Source: Pseudoalteromonas rubra
GTDB lineage: Bacteria; Pseudomonadota; Gammaproteobacteria; Enterobacterales; Alteromonadaceae
Assembly: GCF_005886805.2 (NCBI RefSeq)
Contig: NZ_CP045430.1
Coordinates: 1,284,120-1,348,119 of the forward strand
Reading direction: 5' to 3'
Length of the DNA stretch: 64,000 bases
Shown: positions 1-9,277 of the stretch, piece by piece
Layout: every line of letters starts with the position of its first letter
How positions within the stretch are numbered: position 1 is the stretch's first letter
The notes under the pieces: generated by a model
Databases searched by the model: none
The model's input: only the letters and a program-made list of their open reading frames with translations
What the model was told of the DNA's origin: nothing
Made by a program: the position numbers and the translations under genes

Positions 1-72
1 ATTGACGGATGTTGCTTCACATCCAGTCAGTGCAACACCAACGATGAGCGCTACCAGGGTTTTTCTTATCAT
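1..72 (-). CDS. Lipoprotein of unknown function, N-terminus only (cut by window edge)
   Basis: Only the first 24 codons lie in the window. They read as a bacterial lipoprotein signal peptide: Met-Ile-Arg-Lys, a hydrophobic stretch, then the lipobox L-T-G-C with Cys at residue 18. The ATG is at 72-70, with AAGG eight bases upstream as ribosome binding site. The gene lies about 70 bp downstream of the histidine kinase gene on the same strand, so it may be cotranscribed. The mature part is outside the window, so no function can be given. The plus-strand open frame over the same bases is probably not real. Confidence 0.6.
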   Translation of the reverse strand, partial: MIRKTLVALIVGVALTGCEATSVN

Positions 73-142
73 GTCTGTAACCTTACTCTTAGTCTATATC
101 GCAGCGCAGTCTGCCAGACATCAAGCAGATTACAACTATTTT

Positions 143-2107
143 CTATGCCAAAGCCATGTCTGTCTCTGCGGTAGGCAGGATAATTTCAATACACAATCCG
201 CCCAGCAGGCTATTGTGCGAATCAATTTTCCCCCCATGACACTCGACAATTTTTTTGCACACTGCCAGACCCATGCCTTTGCCCCCACTCAGCGAGCTGC
301 GCGACGCCTCTTCCCGAAACAATGGCTGAAACAACTGCCTGTGCGCATCATAGGACAAGGGCATACCTGAATCTTCGATTCTCAGTACCAGATTCTGCTC
401 TGTCACCAATGCGCTCATTTTAATATCAACGCCTTCACCACCATACTTCAGCGCATTTTTCACGACTTCCAAAATGGCGTTGCCAATAGAGCGTTTATCA
501 AACTGCATCGTAAAGTGCGGGTCGAGTCGATTAATCACTTCAAGTCGCGCTTTTTTGGGGTCCACATAGGTCATACAGGTTTGGAAGGTTTCGTTGATGA
601 AATGCGCCACTTTCACATTTTCTTTGTTGAGAATACTCGCAACGTCTTTATCGCCCGTCACGAGCATCAACTGATCGATAAACTTGTGAAGCTCGTCGAT
701 CTTTGCCATTAATTTGGCATAAGAGTCTTCGACATTTTCAACAATATTATATTGCAATGACTCAACCTGGATTTTCATCACAGTTAACGGTGTACGTAAC
801 TCATGCGACAGGTCAGTGAAAAGTTGTTCTTCTTTGGCTTTGAGCTGATTCACCTGCTCATTCACCACCTGCCTTTCACTATCAACTGTTCGGTTAAGCG
901 CATTAACCTGTTGCTCCAGATGTCTGACTAATTGCCCCTGAAGTGATTTATGCTGCAATGCCAGTGCGACAGTAAATAACAGCACTTCTATGAGATAGCC
1001 CACTTTAATGAAGGACGTGATCTCAAACACGTCAATCAGGTTACCGTAACTTGCCCCAACTATGGTAAGCACATTTAGAAATAACAGGTGATTAATCAGA
1101 CTATATGTAAAGGTGCGCATTCCGGGCCCTTTTTGTCTGAAACTCCATATACAGGTATACACAAACAGTGGGATAACAAAGGTACTGGCAAGTAAGTTGT
1201 AATACACGCTTTCGAGATACAACGCGGTAGGAACTAGAATGATATAAAGCCAGGTCCCACAGACGTATACAGTATTAAGCGTCGGATGATAGTGTTTTAG
1301 TTGTAAAAAGCCGCGTACGAACAACAGGTGAAATATGGGAACTATTGCCATCAGTGCTATTGAAAACTGGCCGCTGAAAAAACCATGATTGGGCCAAAAA
1401 TACTGAAATGAGAAGCCCGCCATATCAATCACAATAAGCAAAAATAACAAAGTCCACATAGCATAGAAGACATTGGTGGTATTGCGGTTGAAGGCTAGGT
1501 TAACAATGACGATGAGCAAAATGGCAGCGACGACACCCGCCAGGCTAGCATTGGTAAGTATGCTGAGTTGTGACGTGGATAAATAGTTAGCATTGGAGTG
1601 TAAACGCAAATTAGCTGGTGCATTTGCAAACGTTTGGTACTCAATCAGGAATTCGCTGTGACCCGGCTTCAAGTCTAATGGTAAGTACATTTGCGGGTCC
1701 TGGACAGGCCGTTCATCAAACCTCGCGTCTTCGTCCTGCGATAGCACCTGCTTAAACTCTCCCCCGTCCACCTGATAAACCACCAGTTTGGGCAATCTGG
1801 CAAAGCCAAATGAGAGTACCCAATCCGCTGAACTTGATTGATTGTCGAGTTTCAGCGAGACCCATTTAGAATAGAGTTTATGTTGAGGCCGCTTATCAAT
1901 CTCGTTCAGGGGGACAAATTGCGGGAGAAACTCGGGTATATCGCCGGACGCTTTGATTTGCGTGTCGTAATCATAAAAAAAGGTGGCGTTATTCAAAGTG
2001 AGCTGCGTGGTAGTGTCGTCAATGACAAATCTTTGCTGCTGTTCTGCGCTAGTGGCATGACCTGCAAACAAAAAGCTGGCTATTAAAAGCATTAAGATAA
2101 AACGCAT
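143..2107 (-). CDS. Membrane histidine kinase with 7TMR-DISM sensor
   Basis: Two-component sensor kinase of about 654 residues. A signal peptide leads into a periplasmic 7TMR-DISM extracellular domain (to about residue 180), then seven hydrophobic helices (about 185-395), a short coiled coil, a HisKA dimerisation domain with the H-box FTDLSHELRTPL, and a C-terminal HATPase_c domain with N-box (VVKNALKYG) and G-box (SGGKGMGLAV). The ligand is unknown; DISM domains often sense carbohydrates or other small molecules. No response regulator gene is adjacent within the window. The frame can start 11 codons earlier at 2140, but the ATG at 2107 places the signal peptide at the N-terminus and is preferred. 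Confidence 0.85.
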   Translation of the reverse strand: MRFILMLLIASFLFAGHATSAEQQQRFVIDDTTTQLTLNNATFFYDYDTQIKASGDIPEFLPQFVPLNEIDKRPQHKLYSKWVSLKLDNQSSSADWVLSFGFARLPKLVVYQVDGGEFKQVLSQDEDARFDERPVQDPQMYLPLDLKPGHSEFLIEYQTFANAPANLRLHSNANYLSTSQLSILTNASLAGVVAAILLIVIVNLAFNRNTTNVFYAMWTLLFLLIVIDMAGFSFQYFWPNHGFFSGQFSIALMAIVPIFHLLFVRGFLQLKHYHPTLNTVYVCGTWLYIILVPTALYLESVYYNLLASTFVIPLFVYTCIWSFRQKGPGMRTFTYSLINHLLFLNVLTIVGASYGNLIDVFEITSFIKVGYLIEVLLFTVALALQHKSLQGQLVRHLEQQVNALNRTVDSERQVVNEQVNQLKAKEEQLFTDLSHELRTPLTVMKIQVESLQYNIVENVEDSYAKLMAKIDELHKFIDQLMLVTGDKDVASILNKENVKVAHFINETFQTCMTYVDPKKARLEVINRLDPHFTMQFDKRSIGNAILEVVKNALKYGGEGVDIKMSALVTEQNLVLRIEDSGMPLSYDAHRQLFQPLFREEASRSSLSGGKGMGLAVCKKIVECHGGKIDSHNSLLGGLCIEIILPTAETDMALA

Positions 2108-2352
2108 GAACAAGACTCGGTAACCATTTGTAACTATCATAGGTCTAAATCGTGTATGAAATGTGGAGTAAGGACGAATTTGCGTATCGACCTGCGATTA
2201 ATGTAAACCAATGTAACACTATTGCGAAATCCAAAATAGCACCAATTATTAGAAACTTAAAAAAAAATCTATAAATTCTTCATAGACAAAGTGTCAAACT
2301 GTCGCCTTTAACTTTGAGTGCCTGGTTAAATGACAGTCGCATTGAAATATTT

Positions 2353-2370
2353 CTGTCATATAACTTTGTT
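2353..2370 (+). promoter_or_regulatory. Possible PhoB (Pho box) half-site upstream of the phosphate transporter
   Basis: The sequence CTGTCATATAACTTTGTT matches a Pho-box half CTGTCAT exactly, followed by a 4-base A/T spacer and a weak second half (4 of 7). It lies about 70-90 bp before the start of a Na/Pi cotransporter gene, a sensible place for PhoB control. The rest of the 2141-2440 intergenic region is A+T-rich with no other clear signal. The weak second repeat keeps this tentative. Confidence 0.3.
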
Positions 2371-2440
2371 TTAATCCGCCCTGAAATAAAAACGTCATCA
2401 AAGTGCCACATAGCTTGGCCAGACATAACTGAGTAAAATC

Positions 2441-3580
2441 ATGAGTGAACAAAATCAAACCTCTCTTTTTGCAAAGATCTTAAATTGGACCGCGATTGCA
2501 TTACTGGTCTATCTTGTTTTAGTTGCTGTAGGCACCGTAAGTGGTGGTTTTAAATTAGCTTCAGGCGGCACAGAAGGTGCTAAAGAAATTTTTGCATTTG
2601 CAACAAACCCATTTGTCGCGTTAATGCTGGGTGCATTTGCCACCGCGCTCGTTCAGTCTTCATCTACCGTAACTTCAGTTATTGTTGGTCTGGTTGCAGG
2701 TGGTCTGCCATTAGGCATCGCCATTCCTATGATCATGGGTGCTAACATTGGTACTACTATCACTAATACACTGGTTTCAATTGGCCATATCCGTGATAAA
2801 GAAGAATTCCAGCGTGCATTTGCCGCATCGACAGTGCATGACTTCTTCAACCTGTTTGCAGTTGCAATTTTCCTGCCGCTGGAAATTATGTTTGGTCTGC
2901 TTGAAAAATTCTCTGCAGCACTGTCGCACCTGTTCGTTGGTGATGCAGACTTATCTCTAAAGAGCTATAACTTCATCAAACCACTTGTAAAGCCTGCAGT
3001 TGGCCTGGTTAAAGACGCAGTAAGCTTCCTTGACGGTAAAGCTGTAGGTATTGCGATGGTTGTGGTTGGTATTGCCATGATTTTATTCGCAGTAACCACC
3101 TTGGGTAAACTGCTTAAGAAAGCACTTGTAGGCCGCGCAAAAGAGCTTCTGCACAGTGCAATTGGTCGTGGCCCAATCGCTGGTATCAGCTCAGGTGCAG
3201 CCGTAACCGTGATGGTTCAATCTTCATCAACGACAACTAGCCTAATGATCCCTCTGGCAGGCAGCGGTGTATTCAACACGCGTCAAATCTATCCATTCAC
3301 ATTGGGTGCGAACATTGGTACAACTATCACAGCATTACTTGCTGCAACATCTATCACCGGTCCTAATGCAGAAGTTGCACTGACAATTGCATTGGTACAC
3401 GTTATGTTTAACGTATTCGCTGTTGGCCTGATATACGGCTTGCCACTGCTTCGTGAAATCCCGCTGCAATTGGCCGAGAAACTAGCACGCATTGGAACAC
3501 GTAATAAATCTGCGGCATTTGGTTATGTACTAGGTTCCTTCTTTGTATTGCCTGGCCTGTTGATGCTTGCTATCAAATAA
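2441..3580 (+). CDS. Na+/phosphate cotransporter (NptA/PF02690 family)
   Basis: Inner-membrane sodium-dependent phosphate symporter of 379 residues. It has the internal duplication of the Na/Pi-cotransporter family: two copies of the Q-S-S-S substrate motif (about residues 72-75 and 260-263), each followed by a G-A-N-I-G-T-T element (near 100 and 288). Eight or so hydrophobic segments are visible. It lacks the C-terminal PhoU-like domain found in some homologues. It is monocistronic: divergent from the kinase gene upstream and closed by a strong terminator at 3618-3645. A weak Pho-box-like site lies upstream. Confidence 0.9.
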   Translation: MSEQNQTSLFAKILNWTAIALLVYLVLVAVGTVSGGFKLASGGTEGAKEIFAFATNPFVALMLGAFATALVQSSSTVTSVIVGLVAGGLPLGIAIPMIMGANIGTTITNTLVSIGHIRDKEEFQRAFAASTVHDFFNLFAVAIFLPLEIMFGLLEKFSAALSHLFVGDADLSLKSYNFIKPLVKPAVGLVKDAVSFLDGKAVGIAMVVVGIAMILFAVTTLGKLLKKALVGRAKELLHSAIGRGPIAGISSGAAVTVMVQSSSTTTSLMIPLAGSGVFNTRQIYPFTLGANIGTTITALLAATSITGPNAEVALTIALVHVMFNVFAVGLIYGLPLLREIPLQLAEKLARIGTRNKSAAFGYVLGSFFVLPGLLMLAIK

Positions 3581-3617
3581 TCTGGCAGACAAAACAACGA
3601 GTAATTCGTTACTCGTA

Positions 3618-3645
3618 AAAAGGGCTCACTCATGAGCCCTTTTTT
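3618..3645 (+). terminator. Rho-independent terminator of the Na/Pi cotransporter gene
   Basis: Perfect stem GGGCTCA / TGAGCCC with loop CTCA, flanked by A4 and a T6 run, 38 bp after the stop codon. Confidence 0.9.
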
Positions 3646-3703
3646 AATAATTTTGACATATAACCCCGGCATAATGAGGTCGGTTTAATCTTTCGGCAGA
3701 ATC

Positions 3704-4228
3704 ATGAATACACGTAAACGGTCTTTGACTTTTGATATACAGGACCAGGCCCAACAGCTGTTTTTCCTTGAGCAAGGCTCACCATTCGATCAACTTGAGT
3801 TTTTCATCGAGCAAGACCAGTTGGTCGTGTCATGCCTGCTTCCGCAGGATGCAGTATCGGGCAACCAAATCCGTATTACGGCAAATCACCAGAACAACCG
3901 TGACGTTGACTTTGTAGGCATGGTTAAGCTAAAAGAAAAAGATATTATGACTGGCACCATTGAGATACGCCTTAGCGGTGCTGGGAAAATTGGCTCGTAC
4001 AATCTGCAATTAAGCCTACTGGGTTATAAACAACGCGTCAAAAACAGCATGGATTACATGGCATACCTACCGCGTGAAATACACCCAAATGAAAATCAAG
4101 CTCTGGTTACGGCCAACAACGCAAGGCATGCCGGTGGATTGTTTCAGGCTGTCATCCAATATCTGCGTACAGAAATTAATAACCTGCTAGGCTCAACCAG
4201 GCAGGCTTATCTTACCGAACGAAAATGA
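3704..4228 (+). CDS. Conserved-looking hypothetical protein
   Basis: A 174-residue soluble protein that I do not recognise. It has no signal peptide or membrane segment. The sequence is mixed alpha/beta, with a basic N-terminus (MNTRKR) and a C-terminal helix. It sits alone between the Na/Pi transporter terminator and anmK, and its last 36 bases overlap the end of anmK on the other strand (convergent). A start ATG at 3704 is preceded by a purine-poor region, so its expression signal is weak. The long open frame and balanced composition argue that it is a real gene; function unknown. Confidence 0.65.
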   Translation: MNTRKRSLTFDIQDQAQQLFFLEQGSPFDQLEFFIEQDQLVVSCLLPQDAVSGNQIRITANHQNNRDVDFVGMVKLKEKDIMTGTIEIRLSGAGKIGSYNLQLSLLGYKQRVKNSMDYMAYLPREIHPNENQALVTANNARHAGGLFQAVIQYLRTEINNLLGSTRQAYLTERK

Positions 4229-5359
4229 TCCACCACCAGCCACGCATTCATTAGCCAGGACTGCAAATAATGCTGCTTCTTTAGAATCGACACACACACC
4301 ATCTTGCGACAGCTCAGACACCTCATAATCGTCTGGCAGTCCAGACCCAATCTTACTGACCAAAAATGTGTTGTGCGCACCACCACCACTGACAATCAAT
4401 TGCACGGAACCATCCAACTTAAGACGCTGTATATGTTCCAGCACACACCAAACAGTTAACTCATTGAGTGTAGCGAGCACGTCATAAGAAGACAGTAACT
4501 CAGGGCATTTGGCCCGCATTTCTTCCAACATGGTAAGATTAAACACTTCAGGTCCGGTGGTCTTTGGCGTGTCGAAATGAAAAAAAGGTATGGTTTTTAG
4601 CAAATCGAGCAAACTTTCACAGACTTCTCCCTTTGCGGCTAACCGTCCACCTTCATCGAAAGGCACATCAAAATAACGCTGACAAAATGCATCCATGAGC
4701 GTATTGCCCGGCCCGATGTCTGAACATTGTACATCGTCTACCTGGCCATTACGCGGTAACACAGTGAAGTTTGCAATTCCACCAAGGTTTAACAAAATAC
4801 GATGCACCTGTGTGCTCTGATATAACAGGTAGTCGCCGTACTGTGCCAGTGGCGCGCCCTCGCCTCCCTTTGCAATGTGCTTTTGTCTGAAATCCGAAAC
4901 GGTGATTATCTGAGTATGTGTTGCAACCTGATCTCCGTCCCCTAGCTGCAGTGTCCCGTCACCGAAGTCGACATGCATATGCTGATGATGAGGGCAGTGA
5001 AATATAGTCTGGCCATGGCTGGCTATCAAATCTATGTCTGACGTATTGACTTGCCACTGAGACAGAGTTTGATTAATTAACTTTGCGTGGTATTGCCCAA
5101 TCCAGGGGTTGAGTAAGGTGATGTATTCAAGGTTAACGGTCTCTTTGGCAAAAACTGCTCGAACCTTGGTTTTAAATTCGCTGTCGTAGGTATGTGTTTC
5201 AAATTTTAGCAGCTTACATTGTGTCTCCGTGCCTGAGCCAGTCACCTCACACAAGGCCAGATCCAGGCCATCGAGAGAAGTCCCGCTCATCAATCCCAAT
5301 ATCTTGCGAACTGGTTTAGTTGAGATTGCGTAGAGCTGACTAATTTGTTTAAGTCCCAT
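4193..5359 (-). CDS. anmK: Anhydro-N-acetylmuramic acid kinase
   Basis: Cytoplasmic kinase that phosphorylates and hydrates 1,6-anhydro-MurNAc, feeding recycled cell-wall sugar back to MurNAc-6-phosphate. The family signature M-S-G-T-S-L-D-G-L-D is at residues 24-33, and the later motifs IASHGQT, LNLGGIAN, DIGPGN and VSGGGAHN are all present. The 388-residue length is normal. It is the last gene of a tight operon: the preceding small exported protein ends 4 bp before its start, and the Shine-Dalgarno AAGGA overlaps that stop region. Its 3' end overlaps the convergent hypothetical gene by 36 bp. Confidence 0.95.
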   Translation of the reverse strand: MGLKQISQLYAISTKPVRKILGLMSGTSLDGLDLALCEVTGSGTETQCKLLKFETHTYDSEFKTKVRAVFAKETVNLEYITLLNPWIGQYHAKLINQTLSQWQVNTSDIDLIASHGQTIFHCPHHQHMHVDFGDGTLQLGDGDQVATHTQIITVSDFRQKHIAKGGEGAPLAQYGDYLLYQSTQVHRILLNLGGIANFTVLPRNGQVDDVQCSDIGPGNTLMDAFCQRYFDVPFDEGGRLAAKGEVCESLLDLLKTIPFFHFDTPKTTGPEVFNLTMLEEMRAKCPELLSSYDVLATLNELTVWCVLEHIQRLKLDGSVQLIVSGGGAHNTFLVSKIGSGLPDDYEVSELSQDGVCVDSKEAALFAVLANECVAGGGSFSFGKISLPG

Positions 5360-5363
5360 TGTA

Positions 5364-5786
5364 TTAATATCCTTCGTTATTGGCTGCCACTACTGCCACA
5401 ACAGGATAATCATTTTCGCCTAACTCCAGTGTGAAGTTGCGTTTTTCGTAGCCCTCTAGCAGAATTTTTTTTGGTAATGCGTTAACCCGCAATGCCGTAC
5501 CGTCAGCATAAATCACCATCAGTTGCTCAGGTTCGAGGATACGCCTGCCCGAAGAAAGGTTTTCAAGGCTGAGTATCACAGCACGGTGTCCATCGTCATT
5601 CGACATTGCCACACTGCGGTTGACCTTAAAGTCACTTTTTGCCGGCCTCATGCGATCTGCACGGTCAAAAAATAAAGCGCCGAGCTTCATTTGCATGCTG
5701 TCAAAACGATAGGGCTTAAGATCGTCGGCAATAGCAGAGACCGAAACCACCATCATCAAACTCATTATCAAGCCAGCTTTGTGCAT
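5364..5786 (-). CDS. Small exported protein, function unknown
   Basis: A 140-residue protein with an N-terminal signal peptide (hydrophobic core about residues 5-18, likely cleavage after SVSAIA). The mature part is beta-rich and contains no motif I recognise. It lies 3 bp after the solute-binding protein gene and 4 bp before anmK, so the three are almost certainly cotranscribed. This suggests a periplasmic accessory role, but that is inference from position only. Confidence 0.7.
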   Translation of the reverse strand: MHKAGLIMSLMMVVSVSAIADDLKPYRFDSMQMKLGALFFDRADRMRPAKSDFKVNRSVAMSNDDGHRAVILSLENLSSGRRILEPEQLMVIYADGTALRVNALPKKILLEGYEKRNFTLELGENDYPVVAVVAANNEGY

Positions 5787-5789
5787 CTA

Positions 5790-6587
5790 TCACACTCCGT
5801 AAAATGACTCGAGGCTCGCACTTTTTGGTCGTGCCTCTGTATTTATGCCATATTGACCAATTAAATCGGCTATCTCGTCTTTCAGGGCGTCGATAGCGGC
5901 ATTAATCTCATCTATTTGCTGCTTATTAAATGATTTTCGGCTTAACATAAAATGAATCGCGTTGTCATTTACCACATAAGGGTGTATTCGCATCTGCTCA
6001 AAACCCAACTTCTCTATGTAGTAGAAACCCGAAAACTCATCTTCAATTAAAAAATCGACACGTTTGCGATTCACCAGCTGCATGCGCTGGTTGATGCTCG
6101 GTACTTCAAGCAACCGTTCTCTGTACCAGGCAATTTTTAAAATTTGTTCGAGCTCTTTGCCGTAGTACGCGCCAGGATTAGACACAAACGTGTGTTCTGA
6201 AGCAAATAGCTCAGTCAAACTTCTGACTTCTTTAACCCGTTCCTTGCGTGTAAACAAGCGCATTCTCTCTCGACGATATGCCTGGCTAAAAAAAGCCAGT
6301 TCAGCCCTTTGCGTATTGAAGCTGGCAGAAGGCAAGATATCTATGAACCCCTTAGATAGCTCAGTGATACCGCGGGCCGATGAAGGTAACTGTACAAAAT
6401 CGATACACAGCTTAGCTTTACTGAACACCCTGCGGGTGATGTCTACATCCAAACCGTAAGGCACGGTGTCTCGGTACATCACGTAAGGTGGCCAACTGGT
6501 ACCAACACCAACCTTGTAACGTGTATCACATTGTTCACTGGCAAGCGCAGCGATGGGCAGGAAAAACAATAGAAAAATTAAATGCAC
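5790..6587 (-). CDS. Periplasmic solute-binding protein, SBP_bac_3 type
   Basis: A 265-residue protein with a short signal peptide (residues 1-16, ALAS) followed by a family-3 solute-binding fold. The start of the mature domain reads VGVGTSWPPYVMY followed by GLDVDI, the usual amino-acid-binding-protein pattern (substrate pocket and G-x-D-V-D). No ABC permease or ATPase genes are nearby, so it may be an orphan sensor or scavenger rather than a transporter component. It is the first gene of an operon with a small exported protein and anmK; a link to cell-wall recycling is possible but unproven. Confidence 0.8.
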   Translation of the reverse strand: MHLIFLLFFLPIAALASEQCDTRYKVGVGTSWPPYVMYRDTVPYGLDVDITRRVFSKAKLCIDFVQLPSSARGITELSKGFIDILPSASFNTQRAELAFFSQAYRRERMRLFTRKERVKEVRSLTELFASEHTFVSNPGAYYGKELEQILKIAWYRERLLEVPSINQRMQLVNRKRVDFLIEDEFSGFYYIEKLGFEQMRIHPYVVNDNAIHFMLSRKSFNKQQIDEINAAIDALKDEIADLIGQYGINTEARPKSASLESFYGV

Positions 6588-6633
6588 GATGTCTAACTAT
6601 CATTAATATTAGCTAGATTATGAAGGATAACTG

Positions 6634-6662
6634 GAAGAAAACAAAGGCGCCGAAGCGCCTTT
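6634..6662 (-). terminator. Terminator of the chitinolytic operon
   Basis: On the minus strand AAAGGCGC-TTCG-GCGCCTTT forms an 8-bp stem with a UUCG tetraloop, followed by TGTTTTC. It lies about 70 bp after the chitinase stop. It also lies downstream of the start side of the next operon, so it insulates the two. A second stem (TCAGAGG / CCTCTGA, 6694-6718) sits just before it in the transcript. Confidence 0.85.
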
Positions 6663-6730
6663 ATTGATTATTGTTGGCCAATCCCTTGGTCAATCAGAGG
6701 CCAAACCCTGACCTCTGATATCAACATACT

Positions 6731-9196
6731 TTATAGTGCTTTCCACACCATCGCTTTACCTGGCTCTTCACCACGCGTCCACCATTTTGCTTCGTACAAG
6801 TTACCTTGATAGCTAACGCGGTCGCCTCCGACATAGACTTTATTTCTATCCCAAGGATCTGCACCTACTGAAGAATCAGTCACAGTCACATCAAATGACG
6901 CTGTAGTCGTCGCAGTACCGTCAGATACAGCAACGGTCACCTGATAAGTTGTATCCTGTGTTACTTCCGGCGCTGTAATTGTGGCGTTCGCGCCCTGACC
7001 GTTGACAGTCAGGCCATTGCTTGCTGACCAAGTGTAAGTGAGTGCATCACCATTTGGATCCGTTGCACTTACCTGTACTGATGTGCTGGTGTTTTCCGCA
7101 AGTGATACTGCAGCGATTGGTGATACAACAGGTGCATCGTTACCTGTTGAAGGCGCTTTTACCAACACAGTAACATTGCGCGTTGTAGTCGCTTCGCCAT
7201 CAGATACAGCAATCGTTAACGTATACTCGATATCCTGAGTAACCACTGGTGCCGCAACACCGACTGAAGTAGTCGTTGCATTAGTCAGCGTCAAAGCGCT
7301 CGGCGCACTCCATGTGTAAGTCAGAGGCTGATTATCTGGGTCAGACGCTGTAGCTGTCACTGTGATTGAGCCACCTGACTGCACTACAACGTTACTATCT
7401 ACAGACACAACTGGCGGCTTATTAACTGGCACACCACCAGTCAGGCCATCGTACATTGCATTTAGAATATCACCATTATCCGCGTCAATTTCCCAGGCAA
7501 ACAAACCACCCAAGTCATACAAGTTAACGTAACGGCCTTTCGCTTCTACAGAACGCGCGCTATCGAACGTCAGCAATTTACCATTGCTGCGATTCCAAAC
7601 GTAAGCTGCTTCAGCTTGATCGTCATAGCCTACTTCAAATCCATTCAGGCCTGTACCATTTGGACCAACCAGATTAGCGGCAATGGCTTTATAATCCATG
7701 ATACCTGGTTCCCAAACCCCCTCTGAAGTTGAACCTGCGTATTTACCATTACCAGGTGCAGTCATTGGGTTGCCCGAGATAGTGGTATTCTGGTCTAGCA
7801 CGCCTTCCCAGCCACGGCCATACATTGCAGCACCCATTACAATTTTCTTGGAATTAACGCCCTGTTGAAGCAACAGTTGTACCGCATTGTGGGCTGTATA
7901 AGCAGGACCCTTGCGCGGCTCACCATTATCATCTACACCAGTGCCATTACATTCGTCCTGACTCAGGTGCGAACCACAATAGAGTCCAGTCTGGTGACCT
8001 GTAACATTATTCCAGCCGCCGTAAAAGTCATAGGTCATTGCAAAGATGTAATCCATGTACTGCTGAGCAGCCTGATAGTCAACATCTTCGATTTTGTCGT
8101 AACCAGAACCGATTGCAGAAGTAAGCTCATAGGTGCGGCCAGTTTCGGCTTCCAGCTCATCAAGCATGGCACGAAGCTCAGCCATCAACGCAATATAGGC
8201 AGGACCATCATTGACTGGATCGCCCAAATCAGGATTTGGACCATCACCACCAGGGAATTCCCAGTCAATGTCTACGCCGTCATAGAATTTCCAGGTTTTC
8301 AGGAATTTCTTCATTGAAGCGACGAAAACGTCACGGTTTGCTTTCGTTGTAAAGCCGTGGAATGGGTCAGAAAGCGTCCAACCACCAACGGAAGGCAGAA
8401 TCTTAAGATCAGGGTAACGCTGTTTAAGTGCCATCAGCTGAGCATATGTACCACGGATTGGGTCGTTTTGATTCACGCCAGGCAGTGTTTTCTGCACAGC
8501 AGCCCAGGGATCGTGAATGACGACTTCATAATCAGCTGTTCCCGCACAAGCCTTTTGCAATGCGCGCCAGCTATTACCATTTTCAATTTCTTTCAGCGAC
8601 TCATTCGCGCCACAGATTGGAATAAATCCATACAGCAGGTGACTCAGGTTTTGTGCAGGAATGTTGGTAACGTCAAAGTCACGGCCGTAGATTCCCCATT
8701 CTACAAAGTAAGCACCTGTTACTTTGCCCGGGATTGTGCCGTTGTTACGGTTATTCGGGTTAACATCCATAGGCAGAGGCTCAAGATGACCACCATCTGT
8801 ATCGGCAATCACTATCTCTTTACCAGCACTTCTTGCACAACCCGTGCTATCACACAGCTCAACATACAAAGTATGGCGACCAGATTGCATATAAGGGAAA
8901 GTGATAGTGCCGCTCTTTGTGCCGGCTGTTAACGTACCTTCATTGACAAGCTGGTTGTCAAAGTAGACTTTATAACTGTCACCACCTGTACCACTCCAGG
9001 CGTTCCATTTAATCTGAATATCAACTTTATCTTTAGCAGTTACCAAGTCTTTGTATGACCCGTTTCCATCGAGTACAACATCTACAAAAGAATACACTTG
9101 TGGCTCCCAGCTCAAGCTAGGTGTTGAAGGTGCAGCTAATACTGAACCGCTCATAAGTGCTAAGCCTATCGCTGTACTTATCTGTTTAATCTTCAT
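6731..9196 (-). CDS. Secreted chitinase, GH18, ChiA-type with PKD-like and CBM5 domains
   Basis: Endo-acting family-18 chitinase of 821 residues. Order: signal peptide 1-22; ChiN/FnIII-like chitin-binding domain about 23-135, as in Serratia ChiA; GH18 barrel about 157-580 with catalytic motif DGVDIDWE at 306-313 (acid Glu313) and the SVGGW strand at 269-273; two PKD/cadherin-like repeats about 595-680 and 685-775; a C-terminal chitin-binding CBM5/12 module 779-821 with the A-K-W-W-T-R-G-E-E-P signature. The last 45 residues are nearly the same as the CBM of the LPMO upstream. Start ATG at 9196 has GAGAAAG upstream. Third gene of the operon. Confidence 0.95.
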   Translation of the reverse strand: MKIKQISTAIGLALMSGSVLAAPSTPSLSWEPQVYSFVDVVLDGNGSYKDLVTAKDKVDIQIKWNAWSGTGGDSYKVYFDNQLVNEGTLTAGTKSGTITFPYMQSGRHTLYVELCDSTGCARSAGKEIVIADTDGGHLEPLPMDVNPNNRNNGTIPGKVTGAYFVEWGIYGRDFDVTNIPAQNLSHLLYGFIPICGANESLKEIENGNSWRALQKACAGTADYEVVIHDPWAAVQKTLPGVNQNDPIRGTYAQLMALKQRYPDLKILPSVGGWTLSDPFHGFTTKANRDVFVASMKKFLKTWKFYDGVDIDWEFPGGDGPNPDLGDPVNDGPAYIALMAELRAMLDELEAETGRTYELTSAIGSGYDKIEDVDYQAAQQYMDYIFAMTYDFYGGWNNVTGHQTGLYCGSHLSQDECNGTGVDDNGEPRKGPAYTAHNAVQLLLQQGVNSKKIVMGAAMYGRGWEGVLDQNTTISGNPMTAPGNGKYAGSTSEGVWEPGIMDYKAIAANLVGPNGTGLNGFEVGYDDQAEAAYVWNRSNGKLLTFDSARSVEAKGRYVNLYDLGGLFAWEIDADNGDILNAMYDGLTGGVPVNKPPVVSVDSNVVVQSGGSITVTATASDPDNQPLTYTWSAPSALTLTNATTTSVGVAAPVVTQDIEYTLTIAVSDGEATTTRNVTVLVKAPSTGNDAPVVSPIAAVSLAENTSTSVQVSATDPNGDALTYTWSASNGLTVNGQGANATITAPEVTQDTTYQVTVAVSDGTATTTASFDVTVTDSSVGADPWDRNKVYVGGDRVSYQGNLYEAKWWTRGEEPGKAMVWKAL

Positions 9197-9229
9197 TACT
9201 TTCTCAACCTTATTTACATGTTATATCCA

Positions 9230-9241
9230 AACCCCGAGGGG
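9230..9241 (-). other. Short GC hairpin between LPMO and chitinase genes
   Basis: The palindrome AACCCCGAGGGGT lies in the 81-bp gap between the LPMO stop and the downstream chitinase start. No T-run follows, so it is more likely an mRNA processing or stabilising hairpin than a terminator. Confidence 0.35.
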
Positions 9242-9277
9242 TGAGTTATTGGTACTGCTTAAAACTGTTTTGTCTGA

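Noticed and set aside
2..370. Plus-strand frame of 122 codons with a hydrophobic stretch
   Set aside because: It runs antisense through the end of the histidine kinase gene, starts at TTG without ribosome site, and its first part overlaps a better lipoprotein start on the other strand.
7865..8932. Long plus-strand frames inside the chitinase gene (150 and 191 codons)
   Set aside because: Fully antisense to a complete GH18 enzyme, with no domain features; similar shadows occur under the LPMO and the large chitinase.
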